From Corynebacterium ulcerans (GTDB lineage: Bacteria > Actinomycetota > Actinomycetes > Mycobacteriales > Mycobacteriaceae), in assembly GCF_900187135.1 (NCBI RefSeq), contig NZ_LT906443.1, forward strand, positions 186,001 to 250,000: 64,000 bases of DNA, given 5' to 3'. A program made the translations under genes and the position numbers. Under the pieces are notes generated by a model. The model was not told the origin of the DNA. It ran no database searches and saw only the letters and a list, made by a program, of their open reading frames with translations. Positions 17,582-27,100 of the stretch are shown here, one piece after another (the stretch's first letter is position 1; every line of letters starts with the position of its first letter).

Positions 17582-18562
17582 ATGTCAATGCTCGATAGCC
17601 ACGAACATGTGGACAACGAACGTGGGGGAGCTGCGGCAGAGGAACGCTCGGCAAAGGTGGCAGTAATATGTTTCCCGCTGGTGATCCTTGTAGGGGCGGT
17701 GATCGCATATCTTTCCCCGGAAACGTTTGTAGGTTTTAAGCCTTTGGTCAATCCCATGCTTATGCTGATCATGTTTTCTATGGGACTGACCATTACGTTG
17801 CCGGATTTGGGTGAGGTGGCACGTAGACCGTTGCCGATTATCGCGGGTGTGGCATGCCAATTTATTGTGATGCCAGTATCGGCGTTGTTAATTTCCCGCG
17901 CATTGGGCTTTAATGAGGCCATCACCTTTGGGCTTATTTTATTGGGATCTGTGCCAGGTGGAACGGCTTCTAATGTGATCGCGTATCTGGCAAAGGGGGA
18001 TGTTGCACTTTCTGTTGCAATGACTTCAGTATCCACGTTGGTTTCACCTTTAGCCACGCCCGCATTGATGGTGCTTTTGACTGGGCGCAGCGCGGAGCTT
18101 AATGCCGCGGGGATGACTATTAGCTTGTTAAAGGTTGTTCTGGTGCCAGTCCTCGCAGGACTTGCACTGAGGTGGCTGGCGGGCAAGGTTGTTGATCGAA
18201 TCCTGCCAGCTCTTCCGTGGATTTCCATTGCTGTCATCGGATTTGTCATGGTGATTGTGGTGTCTGGGGCGCGAGATAAGTTGGCAGTGGTTGGCCTTGT
18301 TGTGGTTGCAGGTGTGGCGCTTCAGAACGTCATTGGTTTTGTCTTTGGTTATGTGAGCGCAAAGCTTCTTAAAGAAGATGAGCCTGCATGTCGGACAACG
18401 TCTATCGAGGTAGCCACGCAGAATTCGGGTCTTGCTGCTGCAATGTCCGCTCAGTTTTATTCTGCTGAGGCGGCATTGCCGGGCGCGATCGCAGCAATGT
18501 ATGCGAATGTGTCTGGTGCTATTTTTGCGGCCATCATGCGACATCGTCATCGAGCAGTCTAG
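17582..18562 (+). CDS. Bile acid:Na+ symporter (BASS/SBF) family transporter
   Basis: This 326-residue membrane protein has about nine to ten hydrophobic helices. The family core is visible: PMLMLIMFSMGLTI near residue 58, FGLILLGSVPGGTASNVIAYLAKGD near 120 and TSIEVATQNSGLAAAMSAQFY near 275. Bacterial members carry keto acids such as pantoate or pyruvate, other organic acids, or arsenite relatives with sodium. There is no arsenic gene nearby, so organic-acid transport is more likely. It starts at an ATG with GAGG upstream. It is divergent from the hydroxyacid dehydrogenase gene, with 156 bases between them, and may share its regulation. Confidence 0.88.
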   Translation: MSMLDSHEHVDNERGGAAAEERSAKVAVICFPLVILVGAVIAYLSPETFVGFKPLVNPMLMLIMFSMGLTITLPDLGEVARRPLPIIAGVACQFIVMPVSALLISRALGFNEAITFGLILLGSVPGGTASNVIAYLAKGDVALSVAMTSVSTLVSPLATPALMVLLTGRSAELNAAGMTISLLKVVLVPVLAGLALRWLAGKVVDRILPALPWISIAVIGFVMVIVVSGARDKLAVVGLVVVAGVALQNVIGFVFGYVSAKLLKEDEPACRTTSIEVATQNSGLAAAMSAQFYSAEAALPGAIAAMYANVSGAIFAAIMRHRHRAV

Positions 18563-19045
18563 GTGTCGACCTGTTTGGAGCTACCGGTATGGGATATATC
18601 GCGGTAGGTGCTCCGGCGGGGCAGATCTAAAATGACATAATGTACATTATCGGACAATTGACACTGTAGGGGCATATCGAGCAAATCTGGCGATTAATGG
18701 ATATGTATGCAGCTTCTCCGCGTCTTTGTGGAAAAGCTATAGCTCTATCAGTCCTTGAATGCGATGCTGCGCCGTTCTTTGTTTTGCTACACCTGTATGT
18801 GTATATCTCTGGTGTGAACCATTGGAGCATCAGGCTTGATGTGGAACGTGAAGCGACAAGAAATCTCTTGCAGCTTTGTGGCTTCTGTTTTGTTGAGTCT
18901 TCAACCCGCTTAGATGTTGGTTTGCGTTTAATCCGGTAGAACCTTGAGATATTTTCTACCCTTACGGTCTTTTCCAAACGTCTAATACCCTTTATTACGT
19001 CACAGTGACGTAATAAAGGGTATGTATTTGTACTAAGTCTTCTAC
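18563..19045. other. 483-base intergenic region with two palindromes and no convincing gene
   Basis: It follows the BASS gene and precedes (convergently) the YceI operon end. A 14-bp palindrome (ATAATGTACATTAT, 18637-18650) and a 39-base near-palindrome near the right end are present. A plus-strand frame at 18697-18939 could encode 80 residues (MDMYAASPRLCG...). It has no ribosome site and no family I recognise, so it is not called as a gene. Confidence 0.5.
18985..19023. terminator. 39-base perfect inverted repeat
   Basis: The left arm ATACCCTTTATTACGTCAC is mirrored exactly by the right arm around a single central A. It lies 22 bases beyond the stop of the small membrane protein gene and probably ends transcription from both sides. 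Its perfect symmetry also allows protein binding. Confidence 0.7.
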
Positions 19046-19243
19046 CTATTGGCGGTCTGCTTGAAGGTTTGCTCCTGCATTACGCCGTTCTCGATACGCA
19101 TAATAAAGCTGAATGAGCGTGATAACGGAAAAGACGGCTGCAAAAACTGCTAACCACGGTAGCTTTTCGTAGATCATGAAAGCCGCAAAACCTAGAAGGA
19201 CGATGAAGCGTAGCCATAGTCCGGGGATCATTCTTGATGCCAT
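19046..19243 (-). CDS. Small two-helix membrane protein
   Basis: This 65-residue protein is mostly two hydrophobic helices (about residues 8-24 and 28-48), with a charged C-terminal tail (YRERRNAGANLQADRQ). The function is unknown. It starts 14 bases after the YceI-family gene and is likely co-transcribed with it. The ribosome site is weak. Conservation in Corynebacterium is expected but not checked. Confidence 0.65.
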   Translation of the reverse strand: MASRMIPGLWLRFIVLLGFAAFMIYEKLPWLAVFAAVFSVITLIQLYYAYRERRNAGANLQADRQ

Positions 19244-19257
19244 GAATAAGTGACTCT

Positions 19258-19950
19258 CTAGTTCTTTTTAAGGGTAAGTAAGACGTTGATTTCGCCATTC
19301 GTGTCGATTTTGGCTGCCACGAATTCCGGGGTGTTCACATCATAATCGAGACGGTTAATCGGGATGGTTGAGGAAAGCTTGACCGTGTCTGCATCGCGAA
19401 CGATCGTAAAGCTGGGAGAGATCGTATTCGTTTTGCCGTGAATAGTAAGTTTGCCTGGGATCGTAATCTCCGTTGTGGTTCCATCTTCAGGGATGGATGA
19501 AACATCCGTGGATCCGGTGGTCTCAAAGGTTGCTTCCGGATATTTTTCCACCTCAAAGATCTTGGCGCGCACGTTGTTATCGCGTTTATCGTTATCGGTG
19601 CGGATATCTGCCATATTAATGGCTACTTTTCCTGAAACGATCTTTTGCTCTTTAACTTCGACCGTGCCGGTTACGCTTTGAGTTGATCCAGAGGTAACGC
19701 GTTTCTCTGCCGGTAGCACCTCATAGAAAGTGAACCCCGCAGAACTAATATTTGGGGCCTTGCCATAGATAACTTCCCACGTTCCGTTAATGTCCGTTGT
19801 AGCGGCCTTTGCGTCGGATGCGTCAAGAGCTTCGGTTTTTACACCGGGCCCGTTGATGAGTGGGATAATCGCCATGGCAACGGCAAAAACAGACAAAAGA
19901 ACAACGATAACTGCCGTGCCAAGTGCAATGAGTTTATGCTTTTTTTCCAT
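19258..19950 (-). CDS. Membrane-anchored YceI-family lipid/isoprenoid-binding protein
   Basis: This 230-residue protein has a short basic N-terminus and one hydrophobic anchor or signal helix (about residues 9-32, GTAVIVVLLSVFAVAMAIIPL). The rest should lie in the cell envelope. The YceI beta-barrel domain spans about residues 52-228. Landmarks are GTWEVIYG, the central IRTDNDKRDNNVRAKIFEVEKYPEATF stretch in split form, GKLTIHGKTNTIS and the C-terminal INRLDYDVNTPEF. YceI proteins hold polyisoprenoid chains or other amphiphiles in a hydrophobic pocket. It lies between a Cys-rich small protein gene (19 bases upstream) and a small membrane protein gene. Confidence 0.88.
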   Translation of the reverse strand: MEKKHKLIALGTAVIVVLLSVFAVAMAIIPLINGPGVKTEALDASDAKAATTDINGTWEVIYGKAPNISSAGFTFYEVLPAEKRVTSGSTQSVTGTVEVKEQKIVSGKVAINMADIRTDNDKRDNNVRAKIFEVEKYPEATFETTGSTDVSSIPEDGTTTEITIPGKLTIHGKTNTISPSFTIVRDADTVKLSSTIPINRLDYDVNTPEFVAAKIDTNGEINVLLTLKKN

Positions 19951-19969
19951 GGGTGCGCTGGTTATCCTT

Positions 19970-20296
19970 CTACCTGAGTTTCTCTATTTGTTTAGCTAGC
20001 ACGACCAATTCAGAACAAAGCTGCTGCATCTCTGTTGGATCGGCGCCCTCTGAACTGGCTGTGGCGATGTCTTCTGCGGCGCAGCGAAGCTCAAACAAAG
20101 AGTCGCGTAGCTCACTAACTCGCTCAGGTCGTAATACTACTGCGTTTTCTGGCACTGCTGGTCCTATACTCGCGGTTCTTTGTTCATATGCCCGCTGCCT
20201 GCAAGAATGCGAACAAAATTTCTTTGGACGTCCGCGTCCAGGATTAGCAAATTCCTTACCACACCATGCACACGTATTAAGCCTTAAAGTAGACAT
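19970..20296 (-). CDS. Small Cys-rich (zinc-ribbon-like) protein
   Basis: This 108-residue protein has an N-terminal CAWCGKEF...KKFCSHSCRQRAYEQR motif (residues 9-40). Its C-x2-C and C-x3-C spacing is typical of a small zinc-binding finger. The rest is a predicted helical, acidic region (residues 55-108). Function is unknown; nucleic-acid binding is plausible because of the basic patch after the fingers. It reads divergently from rbpA, with 183 bases between the starts, and runs into the YceI gene, so it probably heads that operon. Confidence 0.75.
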   Translation of the reverse strand: MSTLRLNTCAWCGKEFANPGRGRPKKFCSHSCRQRAYEQRTASIGPAVPENAVVLRPERVSELRDSLFELRCAAEDIATASSEGADPTEMQQLCSELVVLAKQIEKLR

Positions 20297-20373
20297 CCAC
20301 TTCAGTCTAAACCACCAAGACCCAGCTGGATTAGTTCTGTGGGAGGTAGTAATCCCCTATTTAAGGAACCTGA

Positions 20374-20400
20374 GGAACAAAAACTACTGGTTCGTACGTT
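20374..20400 (+). promoter_or_regulatory. Candidate SigH/SigR-type stress promoter for rbpA
   Basis: GGAAC (20374-20378), an 18-base spacer and CGTT (20397-20400) match the actinobacterial SigH/SigR pattern (GGAAt/c, 16-19 bases, cGTT). It points toward rbpA, whose ATG is 80 bases downstream. In Streptomyces rbpA is known to be under SigR control, which supports the reading. Confidence 0.55.
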
Positions 20401-20479
20401 ATAGTGGAAGACCTTGAGCGTTTTCTCCGTAGTGGAGACTTCGCCGTGCCCCCTTTGAGATGGAAAGGACTGATCCCCT

Positions 20480-20872
20480 ATGGCAGATCGTGTTTTGCGC
20501 GGCAGCCGCATGGGTGCTGTCAGCTACGAAACCGACAGGGACCATGACCTGGCTCCTCGTCAGATGGTTCGATATAAGACAGAAACCGGCGAGATCTTTG
20601 ACGTACCCTTTGCACATGACGCGGAAATTCCAGGTACGTGGCTGTGCAAAAACGGCCAGCTCGGAACGCTCATGGAGGGAGAAGGCGTAGAATCCAAGCC
20701 AGCAAAGCCCCCACGTACGCACTGGGATATGCTTCGTGAGCGCCGTTCCATCGAAGAACTGGATCTGCTTTTAGAAGAGCGTATTGAGCTCCTGCGTAAG
20801 CGTCGTCGTAACGCTGCACGCTTGTTAAAGCAGCAGCAGGAAGAAGCTGCAGCGCAAGCAAATAATCAGTAA
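20480..20872 (+). CDS. rbpA: RNA polymerase-binding protein RbpA
   Basis: RbpA is an actinobacteria-specific RNA polymerase factor. It binds group I/II sigma factors and promoter DNA, stabilises the open complex and affects rifampicin tolerance. The 130-residue protein has all expected parts. The N-terminal tail is about residues 1-25 (RGSRMGAVSYETDRD), and the beta-barrel core about 26-70 contains TGEIFDVPFAHDAEIPGTW. A basic linker follows, then the sigma interaction domain near 75-110 (KPPRTHWDMLRERRS, LLEERIELLRKRR). A Gln/Ala-rich tail ends it. It is monocistronic, with a possible SigH promoter before it and a strong hairpin after it. Confidence 0.97.
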   Translation: MADRVLRGSRMGAVSYETDRDHDLAPRQMVRYKTETGEIFDVPFAHDAEIPGTWLCKNGQLGTLMEGEGVESKPAKPPRTHWDMLRERRSIEELDLLLEERIELLRKRRRNAARLLKQQQEEAAAQANNQ

Positions 20873-20886
20873 TTAACTGATCTTTC

Positions 20887-20938
20887 AAAGTGATCACCCC
20901 ACGCGATGCTCCTACGAGCCGCGTGGGGTGATCACTTT
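20887..20938. terminator. Bidirectional 19-bp hairpin terminator
   Basis: AAAGTGATCACCCCACGCG pairs perfectly with its mirror at 20920-20938 across a 14-base loop. On the + strand the descending arm ends in CTTTTA. It lies between the convergent rbpA and ppm genes and serves both. Confidence 0.88.
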
Positions 20939-20951
20939 TATATGTTTGAGA

Positions 20952-21755
20952 TTAGATCATGTGCTTCTTTCTGAAAGCAGCGATCTCATGTTTCGCCAGC
21001 TTAGAGCCTTCACGGTAGATGTTGGTGATTTGCTCTTTCCGGTGGTTCAGTCCCCACTTGGTTACCTCGAGCAGCGAGTCTTTAACAAAGCTGCCGTCTA
21101 GCTTAGACTCCCCGATTTCGCGCTCTGTGAACGTGATTGGCACTTCGCGAACATCGAATCCTGCTTGTACAACGCGCCATGCCATATCGACCTGGAAAAT
21201 ATAACCTGCATTGGATAGCTCATCGAGATCGATAGCCTCCAAAACCTCACGCTTGAAGGCTCGGTACCCCGCCGTCATATCCGATAACCCAGCGCCAAGG
21301 GCAACGGAAATGTAGATGTTACCGCCTTTGGACAAGACCCAACGGTTTTTAGGCCAGTTCACTACTTTGCCACCGGGGACGTATCGGGAGCCGATAACAA
21401 GGTCGGCTCCCGCGTCTACCTGGTCAAGGAGCAAGTGCAGCTGCTCAGGCGCATGAGAACCATCTGCGTCCATCTCACACAATACTGTGTAATCACGCTC
21501 AAGGCCCCAACGGAAGCCGGCAACGTAAGCGCCGCATAAGCCGCCTTTGCCCTCCCGATGGAAAACCTTGATGTGGCTATCCTTTTCTGCCAATGCATCA
21601 GCTGCTTTGCCGGTTCCATCGGGGCTGTTGTCATCGACAATCAAGATGTCCACGTCAGGAGCGGCCTCACGGACACGACCGGTGATGAGGGGAAGATTCT
21701 CCAGCTCATTGTAGGTGGGAATGATCACCAGGGTCTTATCGCTGGGCTTGGTCAT
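20952..21755 (-). CDS. ppm: Polyprenol-phosphate mannose synthase
   Basis: This 267-residue GT2-family glycosyltransferase makes polyprenyl-phosphate-mannose from GDP-mannose. That is the mannose donor for lipomannan/lipoarabinomannan and protein mannosylation in Corynebacteriales. [14 protein letters not shown] opens the GT-A fold (residues 10-23). The metal-binding DxD-type region is [13 protein letters not shown] near 93, followed by the Dpm1 landmarks GSRYVPGG and [11 protein letters not shown]. It has no membrane helix, as in bacterial Ppm catalytic domains. AAGGAGTCAC precedes the ATG. lnt lies 33 bases upstream on the same strand, the arrangement known in corynebacteria, where the two proteins interact. 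Confidence 0.95.
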   Translation of the reverse strand: MTKPSDKTLVIIPTYNELENLPLITGRVREAAPDVDILIVDDNSPDGTGKAADALAEKDSHIKVFHREGKGGLCGAYVAGFRWGLERDYTVLCEMDADGSHAPEQLHLLLDQVDAGADLVIGSRYVPGGKVVNWPKNRWVLSKGGNIYISVALGAGLSDMTAGYRAFKREVLEAIDLDELSNAGYIFQVDMAWRVVQAGFDVREVPITFTEREIGESKLDGSFVKDSLLEVTKWGLNHRKEQITNIYREGSKLAKHEIAAFRKKHMI

Positions 21756-21788
21756 TGCTTTAAGTGACTCCTTGGTAGGCGGTTAAAA

Positions 21789-23351
21789 CTAGCGCTTAGC
21801 GGTTTGAGACTTCAGTTTGCGGCTGGTTCCTTTACCTGTGCTGGTGCTCTGAAAGAACAACGACCACAAAGCGCACATGGTTCCTATGATAACCAAGGCG
21901 TACTCAATATAGGTGCCATACCTAGCTGAAAAGGTCAGCGTGTCGCGAAGAGGAAGCGCATCTTCCAAAGTAGCAGACTGGAAGATTTTAGTTTGAGAAA
22001 TAACGGAACCATCGGGTTTCACCAGTGCGGAGACCCCGGACGTCGCTGCTACAACTACTGCCCTATCCAATTCAATGGCCCGCATGCGGCTCATTGCCAA
22101 TTGCTGATAGGTCATATCTGTGAACCCAAAGGTTGCGTTGTTAGTGGGAGTCGTAAGTATCTGAGCACCAGCAGTAACTGCGTCGCGGCCGGCTTGATCA
22201 AACGCGACCTCATAACACGTGGCGATGCCTACGGCTATATTCTTTCCTGTGGTGGCAGCTGTCATGTGCACAACGCCGTTGCCATTTCCAGGTTTAAAAT
22301 CTCCAGCCAGGTCTACCAATGGAGAGAGTTTCCTAAAGAACTCTCTCCAAGGCATGTACTCGCCAAAAGGCTGAAGGTATTTCTTGTTGTGGGTCTCCCC
22401 TATGCCCGTTTGCGGGTCAAAAACCACCATGGAATTTCGATGTCCCACGGCATCCTTGGTGATGGTTCCTACAAGGATAGGCGCTTGTGCATGTGCCACG
22501 GCTTGGGACACAAGTTGCTCAGCCTGCTGATCGCTCAACGGGCTCACATCGGCTGAGTTTTCCGGCCAGATTACTAAGTCAGGTTGTTCAGATAGCTTTT
22601 CCGTTTCCCTCACATGGTTGGCTAGTACGGCCCGGCGTTGAGCATTGAAATCGAGCCCTAACCGTGGAACGTTGCCTTGTATAGCCGCTACGTTCACGGT
22701 TCCCTGTTCATGAGCTCGCCCGTTTGTGAGCGTTGCGACGCCCGCCACTAGGAGAACCGCGACCATAGTGGACACAGTTTGGCGTCGATAAGCGGAATTA
22801 GTGACGCATTGCCAAAGCGCCGTCCCCACAACGGCAGTGAGAAGCGATACGAGGGCTGGTCCTCCCCAAGAAGCTACTCCAGCGAGAGGACTATCAATCT
22901 GACCCCACGCGATACGAACCCACGCGAACCCACCGAACGGAAAATTAGAGCGCGCCCATTCCACTGCCACGATGACAAAGGGAAACCAGACCCATCCCAC
23001 ACGATGGCGCAAAAGCCGAACGCCTATTATTCCCAACGGAATGGAGTACAAGGACAAGAACGTGGAAAGCGCAATGTAGGGCATAGCGCCAACAAACTCA
23101 CCTATCCAGGGCAAAAGAAGGAGAAAAAGCGTGACGGAATAAACAAAACCCAGGAGTGCACCAGTTTTACCTGATGGGTGGTTTCCTTTCCACGGGGCTA
23201 AAGCACCGCATAAGAGTGCAAGGCCAATGGGAGCTGCGAAAAACCACCCAAGGGGCGCGTAGGAAGCATAAACAGATAGCCCCGCGAGAGCTGCGACCGC
23301 AGACCGGACAAGGATTGATCGCACCGCGTGCGAGGAGAAGGACATAAACAC
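21789..23351 (-). CDS. lnt: Apolipoprotein N-acyltransferase
   Basis: This 520-residue membrane enzyme adds the third acyl chain to the N-terminal Cys of lipoproteins. In Corynebacteriales it is fused or paired with Ppm. The first part (about residues 1-210) has six or so membrane helices. The second part is a nitrilase-type domain with the catalytic Glu (WPENSADVSP, near 262), Lys (NKKYLQPFGEYMPW, near 326) and Cys (GIATCYEVAFDQAG, near 378). It ends with a last hydrophobic helix and a basic tail. The start is MFMSFSS or the Met two codons on. It lies directly upstream of ppm and is probably co-transcribed. Confidence 0.94.
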   Translation of the reverse strand: MFMSFSSHAVRSILVRSAVAALAGLSVYASYAPLGWFFAAPIGLALLCGALAPWKGNHPSGKTGALLGFVYSVTLFLLLLPWIGEFVGAMPYIALSTFLSLYSIPLGIIGVRLLRHRVGWVWFPFVIVAVEWARSNFPFGGFAWVRIAWGQIDSPLAGVASWGGPALVSLLTAVVGTALWQCVTNSAYRRQTVSTMVAVLLVAGVATLTNGRAHEQGTVNVAAIQGNVPRLGLDFNAQRRAVLANHVRETEKLSEQPDLVIWPENSADVSPLSDQQAEQLVSQAVAHAQAPILVGTITKDAVGHRNSMVVFDPQTGIGETHNKKYLQPFGEYMPWREFFRKLSPLVDLAGDFKPGNGNGVVHMTAATTGKNIAVGIATCYEVAFDQAGRDAVTAGAQILTTPTNNATFGFTDMTYQQLAMSRMRAIELDRAVVVAATSGVSALVKPDGSVISQTKIFQSATLEDALPLRDTLTFSARYGTYIEYALVIIGTMCALWSLFFQSTSTGKGTSRKLKSQTAKR

Positions 23352-23505
23352 TGCTCACTGATCAAGAGACGGGAAAGAACACGCGCCCAGGCTTAGACGA
23401 AAGACGGCTGGCACACTTGCCGTCATCCCTGAGAAAGACATAAGCGCTACTGAGTGAGGCTACAAAAGAAGTTTCTGTATGAAAAGCCTTAGCAGCTAGA
23501 ACGCC

Positions 23506-24036
23506 TTATTTTTGTTGCGGATTCGGCCCGTGTGGCCCACCGAAATCCTCAGGCTTTATATCGCGGGACCACTTTTGGATCTCTTCCTCGTCGAGCTGGT
23601 CATGTTCGATCACTGATTGTGCGCTAAAGCTGCCGTAGCTGGCATGTTGCCTATAACTATTGGTTGCCTCGAAACTGCGAACGCCCATATCCTCGATCTT
23701 TTTTCTAAGTCCTTTGGCCAAAAACGATCGAATGAGCGCTCTAGTAGGAGGAAGAATAAGCAGAAGGCCAAATAAGCTTGTGACAAAGCCAGGGAGGGCT
23801 ACTCCCACGGCTCCGGCAGCTAATAGCCCTAGATCACCTGCGGCACGCCCCGGAGACGAATTACCAGAGGCTAGACGACGTGAAATGCTTCGCATTTCAA
23901 AGGCCGCAAGAAATAAGCCGCCAAAAAGAAAAGCGATGAGCGCGATGAGTGCAGTGGCGGTCCCCAGCCACTGAGCAACACCCCAGAAGGCAAGAGCTTC
24001 GATCAAAATGTACGGAAGACCAATAAAAAGCGGCAT
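23506..24036 (-). CDS. fxsA: FxsA-family membrane protein
   Basis: This 176-residue integral membrane protein has about four hydrophobic segments in the first 110 residues. The FxsA landmarks are YILIEALAFWGVAQWLG (helix 1), the central AGDLGLLAAGAVGVALPGFVTSLFGLLLILPPTR, and an acidic hydrophilic C-terminus (DQLDEEEIQKWSRDIKPEDF). The E. coli homologue interferes with F-plasmid exclusion of phage T7; the general role is unknown. The same gene neighbours ppm in mycobacteria, so this is conserved synteny. The 154 bases between it and lnt show no strong terminator. Confidence 0.88.
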   Translation of the reverse strand: MPLFIGLPYILIEALAFWGVAQWLGTATALIALIAFLFGGLFLAAFEMRSISRRLASGNSSPGRAAGDLGLLAAGAVGVALPGFVTSLFGLLLILPPTRALIRSFLAKGLRKKIEDMGVRSFEATNSYRQHASYGSFSAQSVIEHDQLDEEEIQKWSRDIKPEDFGGPHGPNPQQK

Positions 24037-24106
24037 AGCCCTTACTTTACTGTTTTTGTCTTATCGATGATGCTCTACCAGCTTCTGGGGATGTCAGACT
24101 CTACTT

Positions 24107-27100
24107 CTATTGAGAATCTTCTTCCAAGGTGCCTTCCATCTCTAGGAACGTCCCCCGCAGGGTATCCAGGGCTTCTTGGGTAGGGTTTTCCCACAGTCCA
24201 CGATCTGCAGCCTCAAGCAACCGTTCGGAAATGTCACGGAGCGCCCAAGGATTAGAAGCTTCAAAGAATTCTTTATTCTCTGGATCTTTAACGTATGTAT
24301 CCGTCAGCGTCTCATACATCCAATCGTCCATGAGCCCGGTGGTCGCATCATATCCGAAGAGATAGTCAACGGTAGCGGACATCTCAAAGGCACCCTTATA
24401 TCCATGTTTACGCATGGCTGCAATCCACCGTGGGTTGATAACACGAGCACGGAAAACACGGCGTGATTCTTCATGCAACGTGCGGGTTTTGACGGTTTCC
24501 TGACGCGTCGAATCACCGATATAGGCTTCAGGGTCTTTACCGGTGAGCGCCCGCACTGTAGCAACCATGCCGCCATGGAATTGGAAGTAATCATCAGAAT
24601 CGGCGATATCGTGTTCCTTGGAATCCACGTTCTTTGCAGCGACCTGAATGCGTCGATAAGCAGTGCGCATATCGTCAGCAGCCTCTACCCCGCTCATACC
24701 ACGTCCGTAGGCATAACCGCCCCACGCTGTATAGACATCCGCAAGATCTTTATCGTCGCGCCATGTGCCAGACTCGATGAGCTCAAGCAGCCCGGCCCCA
24801 TACGTGCCTGGTTTTGATCCGAAAATGCGTCGTACGTGGTCTTGTTGTGCATCGTCAAGCGCATGGGCCTTGATGTAGTTCATGTGTAGCGGCTCGTCGA
24901 GGTGGGCCACTAGCTGGACGGCATCGTCGATAAGCGCAAGCACGTGAGGGAATGCATCGCGGAAGAAACCAGAAATACGGACTGTTGTGTCAATACGTGG
25001 TCGTCCGAGCTCTTCGAGGGACATGACTTCTAGGTCAATCACCCGGCGCGATGCTTCATCCCACACGGGGCGCACTCCAAGGAGCGCGAATACTTCGGCG
25101 ATGTCGTCTCCGGAGGTGCGCATGGCAGAGGTTCCCCAGACGGAAAGTCCGACGGATGTTGGGTAGTCTCCGTTGTGTTCTGCCCGGTAACGCTCGATGA
25201 GGGAATCTGCGAGGAGTTGGCCGGTTTCCCATGCTAGGCGGGACGGGAGTGATTTGGGGTCAACTGAGTAGAAGTTGCGTCCCGTAGGCAGGACGTTGAC
25301 CAGGCCTCGCATGGGGGAACCGGAGGGGCCTGCCTCGATAAACCTTCCATCGAGCGCGCGGAGGATCTGGTCGATTTCCCGTTCTGATTGGGCTAGCCGC
25401 GGGATGATCTCCTTGCACGCAAAACCCAGGAGCTTGGCTAGTTCTTCTTTGTTTGCGTTTCCAGGTAGTTCGGTTGCGTCCAGAATGGGGCTCACGCTGT
25501 TGGGGTCCCAGCCTGCAGCGTCGATCTCTGTTAAAAGAGCGTGGGCAATTTTTTCTACCGTGTCTACCCTGCCGAGGGTTTCATCGCCGGCTTCGGATAA
25601 TCCTAGGGATTCACGCAAGCCTGGTACTGCTTTGTCGCCTCCCCAGAGTTGGCGGGCGCGTAGCATTGCTAGAACGAGTTCGATGCGGACTTCCCCGGTG
25701 ACTGCTTCTCCTAGGATGTGGAGTCCGCCGCGGATGGCTGCGTCTTTGATTTCGCAGAGCCATCCGTCGATTTCCATGATTTGATCATCAAAGGCGTCTT
25801 CGTCGGGGCGTTCTTCCCAGCCAAGGTCTTTGTCCATTTTTGCTGCTTGAAGCAGCGTCCAGATTTCTTGGCGGATAGCGGGGAGTTTGGCGGGATCCAT
25901 GGACGCAATGTTTGCGTGTTCGTCGAGAAGCTGTTCGAGCCGGGTGATGTCTCCGTAGCTTTCGGCGCGCGCCATGGGCGGAATCATGTGGTCGACAAGT
26001 GTTGCATGGGCTCGTCTTTTGGCTTGTGTTCCTTCCCCCGGGTCGTTGACTAGGAAGGGATAAATAAGCGGTAATTCGCTGATGGCCTGATCCGGGTAGC
26101 ATTCAGCGGAAAGGCCTGCGTTTTTTCCTGGTAACCATTCCATGTTTCCGTGCTTGCCCATGTGCACGATGGCGTTGGCTCCAAAGATTTCTCTGAGCCA
26201 ATAGTAGACCCCTAGGTAGTGATGGTTGGCGGGAAGGTCGGGATCGTGATAGATGCCGACAGGGTTTTCGCCGAAGCCACGGGGCGGTTGAACCATCACG
26301 ACGACGTTGCCAAACTGCAATCCAGCTATATAGAGTTCGCCGGTTTCTTGGTTGACGTAATGAGTTCCGGGGGCTTGTCCCCAGTGCTGGATCATCTCGT
26401 CTTGCATTGCTTGCGGTAAGGAGGCGAAGAAGCTGAGGTAATCCGCTTGGGAAAGTTTGAGGGGGTTGTTCTCGATGACCTCATCGGTGAGCCATTCTGG
26501 GTCGTGTCCACCCGCTGCGATGATGGCGTGCATTAATGCGTCTCCGTCATGAGCGCCGTCTTCTGAATAACCTGGTATTTCACTGGTGTTACCGAGGTCG
26601 TAGCCTGCGTTGTTGAGGGCTTGAAGGACACGGAGTGTAGAAAGCGGAGTATCGAGTCCCACGGCGTTACCAATGCGGGCGTGCTTGGTGGGATATGCAG
26701 AGAGCATGAGGACGAGTTTTTTGTCTTTATTCTCGATAGTTCGCAGTGCCGCATGGCGGATGGCTATTCCAGCTAGGCGGGAGCATCGTTCGGCATCGGG
26801 TACATAGGAGATGAGACCGTCGGAGTCGTATTCTTTGAATGAGAATGGTACGGAGATGATCCGCCCGTCGAATTCTGGTACCGCGATTTGGGTGGCCACG
26901 TCGAGAGGGCTGAGTCCTTCGTCGTTGTCTTCCCATTCGGAGCGTGCATTGGTGAGCGCAAGACCTTGGATGATGGGCACGTCGAGAGCTGCAAGCTTTG
27001 CGACGTCCCACGCTTCATCGTCCCCGCCGGCTCCTACAGTAGCCGGTTTCGTGCCGCCAGCGGCAAGCACAGTGGTGATTAAGGCATCGCAGGTTCGTAG

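Noticed and set aside
18697..18939. 80-codon plus-strand frame
   Set aside because: No ribosome site, no recognised family and odd composition; kept only as part of the intergenic note.
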